Below, piece by piece: positions 35,673 through 43,617 of a DNA stretch of 64,000 nucleotides. The stretch is taken from NCBI RefSeq assembly GCF_024347195.1, contig NZ_AP025281.1, positions 2,790,001 through 2,854,000 on the forward strand, read 5' to 3'. This DNA is from Aliamphritea hakodatensis (GTDB lineage: Bacteria > Pseudomonadota > Gammaproteobacteria > Pseudomonadales > Balneatricaceae). A model generated the notes under the pieces. That model was not told where the DNA came from and did no database searches. It was given only the letters and a program-made list of their open reading frames with translations. The position numbers were made by a program, and so were the translations under genes. Each line of letters starts with the position of its first letter. Position 1 is the first letter of the stretch.

Positions 35673-37049
35673 CTATAATCCGCCTTCTGTCAGTTTCTGC
35701 GGGTCCAGCAAAACTGCCAATTCTTCACGGGAAAGATCCGTTCCCTCCACCGCAACATCCAGGATCGGACGGCCTTCACGGTAAGCTTGCTTGGCGATTT
35801 CCGCCGCCCGGGCATAACCGATAACAGGATTCAGCGCCGTCACCAGGATAGGATTACGGTGCAGTGCTTCAGTTAATTTCGCTTCATTAACACTGAAACT
35901 GCTGATTGCTTTATCCGCCAGCAGCCGGCTGGTACTGGTCAGTAAGCCAATGCTCTTCAGCAGGTTTGCCGCAATCATCGGTAACATCACATTCAGTTCG
36001 AAATTACCGGACTGGCCACCCACACTGATCGCCGTGTCGTTACCCATCACCTGTGCTGCAGCCATGGCTGCCGCCTCCGGAATCACCGGATTCACTTTGC
36101 CCGGCATAATGGAAGATCCCGGTTGTAGCGCCTCCAGCGAGATTTCGCCCAAACCGGCCAGCGGCCCGGAATTCATCCAGCGCAAATCATTGGCGATCTT
36201 CATAATGCTGACCGCTGTTGTTTTCAGCTGCCCTGAAACCGCAACCGCCGTATCCTGCGAACCGATGGCTGCAAACCTGTTATGACAGGGTGAAAAACTG
36301 TAGCCGGTGAGTGAGCTTAAACGCTGCGCAAACAGCGCAGCGAACTGCTCATGGGTATTCACCCCGGTCCCCACCGCTGTGCCGCCCTGTGCCAGTTGCT
36401 GCAAGGCAGGTAACAGTGCTTCCAGGTGCTCGCGATTCTGCCGGATCTGGCTTGCCCAGCCGAGTAATTGCTGATCCATCCGTACCGGCATGGCATCCAT
36501 CAGGTGAGTCCGGCCGGTTTTACAGTAGCCGGCAACCGCTGTTGCTTTGGTTTCAATTGTGGCCTGTAAATGCTCCAGCGCCGGTAGCAGCTGATCCTGT
36601 ATCTGTAAGGCTGCACTGATATGAATCGCACTGGGCACCACATCATTGCTGCTCTGGCCAAAGTTCACATGATCGTTTGGATTGACTTCATCCCCCAGCG
36701 CCCTGCTGGCCAGCGTTGCAATCACCTCGTTGGCATTCATGTTTGAACTGGTGGCTGAGCCGGTCTGAAAAATATCTACCGGAAAGTGATCCATCAGTAA
36801 CGGATCGCTGCTGAGCAACTGACAGCTGTCACTGATTGCATTGGCAACCGCTGCAGAAATACAGCCCAGCTCCTGATTCGCCTGGGCAGCGGCATTTTTA
36901 ATCAGCAGCAGGGCTTCAATGAATGGCCGTGGCATAGCCTCATCACTGATCGGGAAGTTGTTAATCGCCCGCTGAGTCTGCGCGCCATACAACGCGTTTT
37001 CAGGTACTTCCAGGCTACCCATACTGTCTTTTTCGATACGTGTTTTCAT
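35673..37049 (-). CDS. fumC: Class II fumarate hydratase FumC
   Basis: The iron-free, oxygen-stable fumarase that interconverts fumarate and malate. 458 residues, full length. The superfamily signature GSSIMPGKVNP is near 314-324, with the flexible catalytic Ser in GSS; ETDxMGxxxVP-like MGSLEVP is at 10-16, and the substrate segment SSNMNANEV is near 99-107. Unlike most class II fumarases, the N-terminal motif reads EKDSMG rather than E(x)DxMG with conserved T, a small change. It lies 26 bases after the first gene of a Fur-box operon, which fits induction under iron limitation when Fe-S fumarases fail. Confidence 0.95.
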   Translation of the reverse strand: MKTRIEKDSMGSLEVPENALYGAQTQRAINNFPISDEAMPRPFIEALLLIKNAAAQANQELGCISAAVANAISDSCQLLSSDPLLMDHFPVDIFQTGSATSSNMNANEVIATLASRALGDEVNPNDHVNFGQSSNDVVPSAIHISAALQIQDQLLPALEHLQATIETKATAVAGYCKTGRTHLMDAMPVRMDQQLLGWASQIRQNREHLEALLPALQQLAQGGTAVGTGVNTHEQFAALFAQRLSSLTGYSFSPCHNRFAAIGSQDTAVAVSGQLKTTAVSIMKIANDLRWMNSGPLAGLGEISLEALQPGSSIMPGKVNPVIPEAAAMAAAQVMGNDTAISVGGQSGNFELNVMLPMIAANLLKSIGLLTSTSRLLADKAISSFSVNEAKLTEALHRNPILVTALNPVIGYARAAEIAKQAYREGRPILDVAVEGTDLSREELAVLLDPQKLTEGGL

Positions 37050-37075
37050 AGTGACTCCTCAAGGCCCGGAACGGC

Positions 37076-37429
37076 TTACAGAAAATAATTACTTAATACT
37101 GACACTTCACGATAGCAGCGCCTGACGGCCTGCCGCTGCTGTTGGGATCTGGCCAGCCGGCCGAGGGCAAGCAACGGCCGGTAGATATGATCCATACAGA
37201 GCCGGCGCCAGTGCACCGGCACACAGCAATCGCAAATCGTTTCCAGCAGTAACTGATAACAAAGTATATATGCCTGGCGCTGCACCGGACGCGGCAACTG
37301 ACTAACCAGCCTGTCCGCTTCATCAAGATACTCTTTGACCCGTTCCGGACGATCCGGGCTCAGGCCTAAACGGATCGCCTGTCCGTCCGGGAGGTGTACT
37401 GAAAGCTGGTCGATTATCTGTTGGCTCAA
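37076..37429 (-). CDS. First gene of the fumC-sod operon, FagA-position protein
   Basis: A 117-residue basic protein that I do not recognise by motif. It has a Cys-rich central patch (ICDCCVPVHWRRLC, about 69-82) and an Arg-rich C-terminal half. In Pseudomonas aeruginosa the Fur-regulated operon is fagA-fumC-orf-sodM; this protein occupies the fagA place, just below a Fur box and above fumC. Homology to FagA is therefore suggested by position only. The clustered Cys and His residues could bind a metal, but this is speculation. Confidence 0.6.
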   Translation of the reverse strand: MSQQIIDQLSVHLPDGQAIRLGLSPDRPERVKEYLDEADRLVSQLPRPVQRQAYILCYQLLLETICDCCVPVHWRRLCMDHIYRPLLALGRLARSQQQRQAVRRCYREVSVLSNYFL

Positions 37430-37747
37430 TCGGATCTCCTTAGCAGATACTCCGCCGGTATCTGACTAACTGCTGCTGAACGTTTGCCGGAACTGCCAGG
37501 GAAATGATACCGATCATCAAAGCACTAACTACAAACGAGAATTATTCGCATTATATTTTACAATTCTATTCAGGTAAACCTGTATCTCCCCTGCTTTCGC
37601 ATAATTAAACCCATGGATTTTCAGGGGTTTTTAAGCCTCAGCAAAGGTTAAAAGCCTGCACAGGCTCAATAACGACAAGGCTACTGAAAACACTAGACTC
37701 CGGATTAAATTTAGCCGACTATCCCCTCACCCGGCACAGCCGGGAAA
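37430..37747. other. Divergent intergenic region with operon promoter
   Basis: About 320 bases without a gene between the fagA-position gene and the FMN riboswitch. It holds the Fur box at 37533-37552 in an AT-rich stretch and, to its right, the presumed promoter of the riboswitch transcript. Confidence 0.5.
37533..37552. promoter_or_regulatory. Fur box of the fumC-sodN operon
   Basis: AAACGAGAATTATTCGCATT, read on the minus strand as AATGCGAATAATTCTCGTTT, fits the 7-1-7 Fur pattern (10 of 14 specified bases of TGATAATnATTATCA by hand). It lies about 105 bases above the first gene of an operon whose counterpart in Pseudomonas is Fur-controlled. Confidence 0.65.
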
Positions 37748-37960
37748 TTCTCAGGGCGGGGTGCAACTCCCCACCGGCGGTGATAAAAGACCAATCCTCT
37801 TTTTAAGCCCGCGAGCGCCCGGCAAACTGCATTGCTGACAATCTCAGTGATGATCAGTGCCGGGGTCAGCAGATCTGGTGATTTCACAGAAACAATCCAG
37901 AGCCGACGGTAATGCCAGTGTTGTCAGTCAGACACTGCTGAGTCCGGATGGAAGAGAATG
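37748..37960 (+). ncRNA. FMN riboswitch (RFN element)
   Basis: The conserved RFN blocks appear in order: AGGGCGGGGTGCAACTCCCC, CCGGCGGTGAT, AGCCCGCGAGCG, GGTCAGCAGATCTGGTGA, CCAGAGCCGACGGT and GTCCGGATGGAAGAGAA. The aptamer senses flavin mononucleotide and precedes ribB by about 150 bases. A variable extension lies between the GCGAGCG and GGTCAGCAGATC blocks. Confidence 0.95.
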
Positions 37961-38110
37961 AACAACATCCCCTGCTTCAGCCGGTGTGTTACCTGCTGAG
38001 TGCAGCTATGTATGTCATATCTGATGGCGGAGCTTGCTGTGCAAACAGCAGATGCCTGCTGCCGTTCCTTATGCCCTGATTCTGGAACTATTACGCATTT
38101 AGGTAAAACC

Positions 38111-38776
38111 ATGAATCAGTCTGAAATTTTTACAAATCCATTTACTGAAAGCACCCCTGCTGAGCGCATCAGCCTGGCACTTGAAACCCTGCGGAACGGA
38201 CAGGGCGTACTCGTGGTCGACGATGAAGACCGGGAAAACGAAGGGGATATAATCTTTGCCGCTCAGAGCCTGACCGTGCCCCAGATGGCCATGCTGATCC
38301 GCGAATGCAGCGGCATTGTCTGCCTGTGCCTGGATGAAGACCGGGTCCGTCAGCTGGAACTACCACCGATGGTCACCGACAACAACAGCCAGTACGGAAC
38401 CGCCTTTACCGTCAGCATTGAAGCCAGCAAAGGCGTCACCACCGGCGTCTCCGCTGCCGACCGTGTCACCACCATAAAAGCGGCGATTGCAAAGCGCGCA
38501 GTACCGTCAGATCTGGCCCGGCCCGGACATGTTTATCCGCTGCGGGCCCGTGAAGGCGGTGTACTGACCCGCCGGGGACACACCGAAGCCACCATTGATT
38601 TGATGAAGCTGGCCGGACTGGAACCCTACGGCGTGCTTTGCGAGCTGACAAATCCGGACGGCAGCATGGCGAAACTGCCGGAAATCGTCCGCTTCGGCGA
38701 AGCGAACAACATGCCCGTGCTGAGCGTGGAAGATATCGTGACCTGGCGGATGGCTGCGCTGTCAGAAAGCGCTTAA
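38111..38776 (+). CDS. ribB: 3,4-dihydroxy-2-butanone 4-phosphate synthase RibB
   Basis: Makes the four-carbon riboflavin precursor and formate from ribulose 5-phosphate. The start is the ATG at 38111 with AGGT upstream, giving 221 residues like E. coli RibB (217); the open frame extends to 38000 but that part is leader sequence after the riboswitch. Motifs: the acidic metal-binding loop VDDEDRENEGD at about 38-48, RRGHTEATIDL near 157-167 and the C-terminal PVLSVEDI. No fused RibA domain is present. Expression is expected to fall when FMN fills the upstream riboswitch. Confidence 0.96.
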   Translation: MNQSEIFTNPFTESTPAERISLALETLRNGQGVLVVDDEDRENEGDIIFAAQSLTVPQMAMLIRECSGIVCLCLDEDRVRQLELPPMVTDNNSQYGTAFTVSIEASKGVTTGVSAADRVTTIKAAIAKRAVPSDLARPGHVYPLRAREGGVLTRRGHTEATIDLMKLAGLEPYGVLCELTNPDGSMAKLPEIVRFGEANNMPVLSVEDIVTWRMAALSESA

Positions 38777-38794
38777 CCGCCAAGACAGTATGTT

Positions 38795-38819
38795 ACCGGG
38801 CGGTTCAGCGCCGCCCGGT
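38795..38819. terminator. Hairpin between convergent ribB and the GGDEF/EAL gene
   Basis: Nine-base perfect arms ACCGGGCGG (38795-38803) and CCGCCCGGT (38811-38819) with a 7-base loop. It sits exactly between two convergent stops but lacks a T-run on either side, so it may work as a weak terminator or 3' end protector. Confidence 0.55.
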
Positions 38820-41800
38820 TCAGGCAGGTACAACCTGACTGCAGACCGGCGAATATTCAGCAATAAAGGCTTCAAGCTCAGCCGCCGGCATGGGCCTGGC
38901 CAGATAGAACCCCTGGGTCAGGTCACAACTCAGCGAACCGAGAAAATCCAGTTGCTTCTGGGTTTCCACCCCTTCCGCAACCACCCGCAGGCCCAGAATA
39001 TCCGCCATGGAAATTATTGCACTGGTCAGTTGCGCCGCCTCATCACGCTCATCCACATCGCTAATAAACGACCGGTCGATTTTCAGGGTATCAAACGGAA
39101 AACGCCCCAGATAACTCAGTGATGAATAGCCTGTGCCAAAGTCATCAATTGATAACCGTACACCCATTGCATCGATCACATTCAGGATGCTGTGATTACG
39201 CTCAGTGTTGTCCAGCAGGACGGTTTCAGTGATTTCAAGCTCCAGCGCCTGCGGCGGAATATCAACTTCCTGCAGCACCTTACCCACCAGCTCGGCAAAA
39301 CGCCCCTGCCGTAACTGCTGCACCGAAACATTCACCGCTACGTACTGAGGCATACCGGGCTGCTGCCGCCAGGTTTTTATCCGGGAAGCGGCCTGATACA
39401 ACACCCACTCCCCCAGCTCATTAATCACACCGATACTTTCCGCCAGCGGGATAAACACATCAGGCGTCACATGTCCGAGGGTTTCGTTGTGCCAGCGCAG
39501 GAGCGCTTCCACGCCCATAATCTGACCGGTTTTGGTACAGATAAGCGGCTGATAATGGAGCACAAACTCCTCACGCTGCAACGCCTTACGCAGCTCCAGC
39601 TCCATCTGCAGCAGTGCCTGCGCATGACGGTTCATTTCTTCAGTATAAAAGTGAAAATGGTTACGGCCGTCTTCCTTGCATTTATACATCGCGGTATCGG
39701 CATTTTTCAGCAGCATTTCCTGGCCTTCACCGTCATCAGGAAATACCGTAATACCAATACTGGCACTTACCGCCACCTCATGACCCCGGATGAACACCGG
39801 CTCACTACAAGCCTTAATAATTTTTTCCGCGATCAGCTCTGCTTCCATTGCCTCTTTCAGCTCAGGCAGGATCAGCGTAAATTCGTCGCCCCCCAGCCGG
39901 GCAACCGTATCCCCTTCCCTGACACAGCCGGTTAAGCGCCGGGACACTTCCTTAAGCAGCAGGTCTCCGGCATTGTGGCCGAGGTTGTCGTTGACAGTTT
40001 TAAAGTGATCCAGGTCCAGCATCATCAGCGCTATCCGGGTACCTTGCCGCTTTGCCCGGGCCATCGCATCCTGCAGGCGATCAAACGCAAGCCCCCGGTT
40101 AGGCAGCCCGGTCAGGGCATCATAATTAGCCTGTTCAAACAGTTTGTCTTCATGATTCTTACGTTCCGACAGATCAATGACACTGGTGATAATGGCATCA
40201 CGGCTGCCGTATAACGCCACCTGAGAAGACAACGATGCCCAGAACCTTTCTCCTGCGTCCTGTCTGTCGATCAGCAGCTCGAAGTTATCCAGATGCCGCT
40301 GTTCCTTTATGAGTGAACAGAACCGGCGATAATCCTCAACACTGGAAAAATAATCCTCAAGCTGACTTCCCTGCAGTGTATCAATGGCACAACTGAACAG
40401 CTTTTCTGCCTGGGCATTGCCGTACACAATCCTGCCGTCTTCGGGACAACTGATAATGATCGCCATCGGGGAAGACTGAGCAATCGCCTGAAAATGCCGC
40501 TGACTTTCCCGCAGATCCTCACCCAGACGCCAGTTAAGGCGGCTTTCCCGGTACTGCAGCCAAAGGCTGATGCCGATACCGGTCGCCAGTAACAACAACA
40601 GAATCAGCAACAGACGGCTGCTTTGCTCAGGACGGTTATCATATGCACTCAGGCGCAACCACACCGCTTCATTCAGCTGGCTGATAGGCAGTACCCGGGT
40701 CAGACCGGTTAACGGCGTATGCTCAGCTTCGCCATAAATCACCTGACCTTCCCGGTCCACAAAATCCACCTTGTACCGGCTGCGCACATCTTCGGGCACC
40801 AGACCATCCAGCAGATATTCAATTTTATATACCGCCCCCAGCGTCCCGAGGAAACGTTCGCCGGTAAAAATTGGCACGTAGAGTTCAAATGCCGGATGCC
40901 CCTGAATCACCACAAACGGATTGGTATAGACCGGCTGACGGCTAACGTAAGCCTCATAAGATGCCCGTTTCGGCTCAGGTAATAAGAGCTTCAGGCCGAC
41001 GACCTGCTTGTTCTCTTCATAAGGTGCCGTATCGCGGATAATGAAATCAGCATCCGCCCAGGTCACATTTACCAGCCCTGGGTGGTCATACACATAGCGG
41101 GATACCCGTTGCTGATAGGAAGTTTTTGAAAGCTGCCCCTGGCTGATCTGCTCCGCCAGCAACTCAAAATATTCCTGATGTGAACTCAGACGCCGGCGGA
41201 TATCGTGCTCCAGCGTCGCCGCGGTGTTATTCAGCGCCAACTGTTCGCTGGCCGTATCATTGCGCTGCATAAACCAGTACAGGGCAACGGTTGCCATAAA
41301 CAGCGCACTGAACGTCAGCAGCGGCGCTGCCCAGGTTGGAGGCCCCGGTCGCCCCGGTTGCACGTCCCGGTCGTCATCGGCGAAAGATAACTGCCCACGG
41401 AACTGTCGCCGCTGCTGGGTTAATACGCCAGTCACCAGCAGGAAGAAAGCCGCCAGCACACTTTCAAAAATCATCACGGACTGACGGATATGGGAATCAG
41501 TTCTGGCAGAACTCACGGCAGCCAGCTCCCACTGGCCATCAATCAGGTCAACACTGTGCACCAGGCGCTCATTGGTGAACATCTCGCTTTCACCGTAAAA
41601 CACGACGCCCTGAGTGTCGCGGATAGCAATCTGCAAATCTGTTTCCGGATTTAACAATCCGGACTCCTGTAACAGCGGGGCCATATCGAGTGCCATCGAC
41701 ACCAGCCCCCAGAAATGACCATCCACGTTCACTGCCTGGCGGGCCACAACACCGTCACCGCCCTGCAATAACTGCATCGGTGATGTCAGTGCAATGTCAG

Positions 41801-42272
41801 ACTGACGCATGGCCCGCAACGTCGCATGACGGCTTGCCCGTCGGGTATCACTGAGCAGATCATGCCCCAGTGCAGACTCGTTGCCCTGCAGCGGTATAAC
41901 CTTGCTGATAACACCATCCGGAGCCACCGCAAAATTACGGATGCCCTTTGATGAGGTCAGTAAGCCGTTAATAAAGGTATCAAGACGCTGCCCTGAATCT
42001 TCTGGGCTCTCATCAGAAGACAGTAAGTCGGTTTCAACGTAGGAGGTAAGGCCCTGCAGAAGCGCAAAGCGTTTATTGAGAATATTTGCCAGATTCTGTG
42101 CGTAGCCGTCGACCTGTTGGTCAAACTGCTGACCGCGCTCTTCAACCAGATAGGTTTCAAACCAGTAAGATGCCTGCCACCAGATGACAGAAAAACACAC
42201 CAACAGGGTTACAGAAGCAAAGTTTAAACGTCGCTTGATTGTTGCAGCCAGCAGGGACAGGCTCAGACTCAT
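38820..42272 (-). CDS. Tandem-CHASE / PAS / GGDEF / EAL c-di-GMP protein
   Basis: A 1150-residue inner-membrane protein predicted to make or break cyclic di-GMP. Order: TM near 18-36; a CHASE domain near 40-265 (VISKVIPLQGNESALGHDLL); a TM near 270-290; a Pro/Arg linker; a TM near 318-336; a second CHASE-like periplasmic domain near 340-560; a TM near 565-583; PAS near 600-715; GGDEF near 730-890 with intact GGDEF (RLGGDEFTL); and EAL near 905-1145 with intact EALLRW, DDFGTGYSS and AEGVET. Both catalytic halves look active, so the net direction cannot be read. Two separate periplasmic sensor domains in one chain are unusual. It is monocistronic and converges on ribB. Confidence 0.9.
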   Translation of the reverse strand: MSLSLSLLAATIKRRLNFASVTLLVCFSVIWWQASYWFETYLVEERGQQFDQQVDGYAQNLANILNKRFALLQGLTSYVETDLLSSDESPEDSGQRLDTFINGLLTSSKGIRNFAVAPDGVISKVIPLQGNESALGHDLLSDTRRASRHATLRAMRQSDIALTSPMQLLQGGDGVVARQAVNVDGHFWGLVSMALDMAPLLQESGLLNPETDLQIAIRDTQGVVFYGESEMFTNERLVHSVDLIDGQWELAAVSSARTDSHIRQSVMIFESVLAAFFLLVTGVLTQQRRQFRGQLSFADDDRDVQPGRPGPPTWAAPLLTFSALFMATVALYWFMQRNDTASEQLALNNTAATLEHDIRRRLSSHQEYFELLAEQISQGQLSKTSYQQRVSRYVYDHPGLVNVTWADADFIIRDTAPYEENKQVVGLKLLLPEPKRASYEAYVSRQPVYTNPFVVIQGHPAFELYVPIFTGERFLGTLGAVYKIEYLLDGLVPEDVRSRYKVDFVDREGQVIYGEAEHTPLTGLTRVLPISQLNEAVWLRLSAYDNRPEQSSRLLLILLLLLATGIGISLWLQYRESRLNWRLGEDLRESQRHFQAIAQSSPMAIIISCPEDGRIVYGNAQAEKLFSCAIDTLQGSQLEDYFSSVEDYRRFCSLIKEQRHLDNFELLIDRQDAGERFWASLSSQVALYGSRDAIITSVIDLSERKNHEDKLFEQANYDALTGLPNRGLAFDRLQDAMARAKRQGTRIALMMLDLDHFKTVNDNLGHNAGDLLLKEVSRRLTGCVREGDTVARLGGDEFTLILPELKEAMEAELIAEKIIKACSEPVFIRGHEVAVSASIGITVFPDDGEGQEMLLKNADTAMYKCKEDGRNHFHFYTEEMNRHAQALLQMELELRKALQREEFVLHYQPLICTKTGQIMGVEALLRWHNETLGHVTPDVFIPLAESIGVINELGEWVLYQAASRIKTWRQQPGMPQYVAVNVSVQQLRQGRFAELVGKVLQEVDIPPQALELEITETVLLDNTERNHSILNVIDAMGVRLSIDDFGTGYSSLSYLGRFPFDTLKIDRSFISDVDERDEAAQLTSAIISMADILGLRVVAEGVETQKQLDFLGSLSCDLTQGFYLARPMPAAELEAFIAEYSPVCSQVVPA

Positions 42273-42562
42273 CAGGGATCACCATAACGTCGCGGTTCCA
42301 TCCCTGGCGCGCAAACTCAAAACACGATTCAATAATACCGGACAGATAGTGCCAGCCAAAAATGATAACAGCTGGCTAAATGCGTTTAATATTTATTTTC
42401 AAATAAAACATATTATTAATAAATATCATTAAGTTACGAAGCTAATCTAAATTATCATATTCACAAGGTTACGTTTAGATCACAGCGCAATTTTCTGTCC
42501 GGGACATTGTATCGGGCAATCTGAAGTCTGCAATGATTTTTTCTGCTCATTCCGACATTTAA

Positions 42563-43582
42563 TCATTCATCATAACCGACCTTTTCAACCAGCTGCAGAG
42601 CCTGCTGACGACGTGCAGCTATCTGCCCCAGCGGCTGATCATCCTCTTTAAAGTCGCCCATGTATGTTTCGATCAGTTCAGCCCGGGGGGTATTAACCCG
42701 CACCGGAAATTCAAAATTGCCCTGCGCATACATAAACTGCGCCTGTTCAGCACTGAGATATTCCATCAGCCGGATAGCCTCTTCCCGGTGAGGTGCATAC
42801 CGGCTGAGGGCTATGCCACTGATATTCATGTGCGCCCCGCGGTCCGCCTGATTAGGAAAAACCAGCCTGACCGCCCCCGCCCAAACTTGCTGTTCAGGCT
42901 TACGTTCATTCGTCAGGATCTTGCCAAAGTAGTATGAGTTTGCCAGGGCAACATCACAGACGCCGTCGCTGATGGCTTTAATCTGCGCCCGGTCATTACC
43001 GGTTGGTCGCCGGGCCAAATTATCTTTCACGTCCCTGAGCCACTGTTCAGTCGCCGTCTCACCGTTGGCCAAAATCAGACTGCTCACCAGAGACAGCATA
43101 TACTTATGCTTGCCGCTACGGCTGCACACCCGCCCTTTCCAGCGGCTGTCAGCCAGTTCTTCATAGCGACCGATAGCATCCGCGGCGAGACGCTCTTTCG
43201 AGGTATACAGGATGCGGGACCGGGCGGTAAGACCAAACCACTGAGAATCGGCATCACGGTACTTCGCAGGGATATTCTCTTTCAGTACATCGCTTTTGAC
43301 CGGCTGAATCAGCCGGGCCTGCTTGAGGGCATACAGCGGGCCGATATCGGCTGTCAGAATCAGATCAACCACAGAACGGTCGCCTTCTATTTCAAGCCGC
43401 TTCACCAGCCCCTTCCTGACGTAGACAACATTCACCTGGATACCCGACACCGCTTCAAACGAGTCAAGTATCGGCTTAATCAGAAATGGTTGGCGGTAAG
43501 AATAAATATTAATTTCAGCCGCCGGCACAACACTGCTCAGCAACAGACACACGCCGCCACACAGAACAGCTGTACGCTTCAT
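42563..43582 (-). CDS. Orphan ferric-iron-binding periplasmic protein, FbpA/FutA-like
   Basis: A secreted solute-binding protein (signal peptide ending near PAAE; ATG 43582 preferred over 43606). The mature start EINIYSYRQPFL, the NLARRPTGNDRAQIKAI segment and the di-tyrosine LANSYYFGK, whose Tyr pair ligates Fe(III), are typical of FbpA/FutA ferric-binding proteins. No permease or ATPase gene follows, so it lacks its own transporter here. It starts 12-36 bases after the CHASE-GGDEF-EAL gene on the same strand and must share its transcript, behind a Fur box. It could relay periplasmic iron to that sensor or serve a transporter encoded elsewhere. Confidence 0.85.
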   Translation of the reverse strand: MKRTAVLCGGVCLLLSSVVPAAEINIYSYRQPFLIKPILDSFEAVSGIQVNVVYVRKGLVKRLEIEGDRSVVDLILTADIGPLYALKQARLIQPVKSDVLKENIPAKYRDADSQWFGLTARSRILYTSKERLAADAIGRYEELADSRWKGRVCSRSGKHKYMLSLVSSLILANGETATEQWLRDVKDNLARRPTGNDRAQIKAISDGVCDVALANSYYFGKILTNERKPEQQVWAGAVRLVFPNQADRGAHMNISGIALSRYAPHREEAIRLMEYLSAEQAQFMYAQGNFEFPVRVNTPRAELIETYMGDFKEDDQPLGQIAARRQQALQLVEKVGYDE

Positions 43583-43617
43583 CAGATCAGTACTCATCAG
43601 ATTCAAACCTTACACAT

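Noticed and set aside
37924..38112. Minus-strand frame over the FMN riboswitch leader
   Set aside because: The segment is explained by the RFN element and its leader; the frame has no ribosome-binding site or family.
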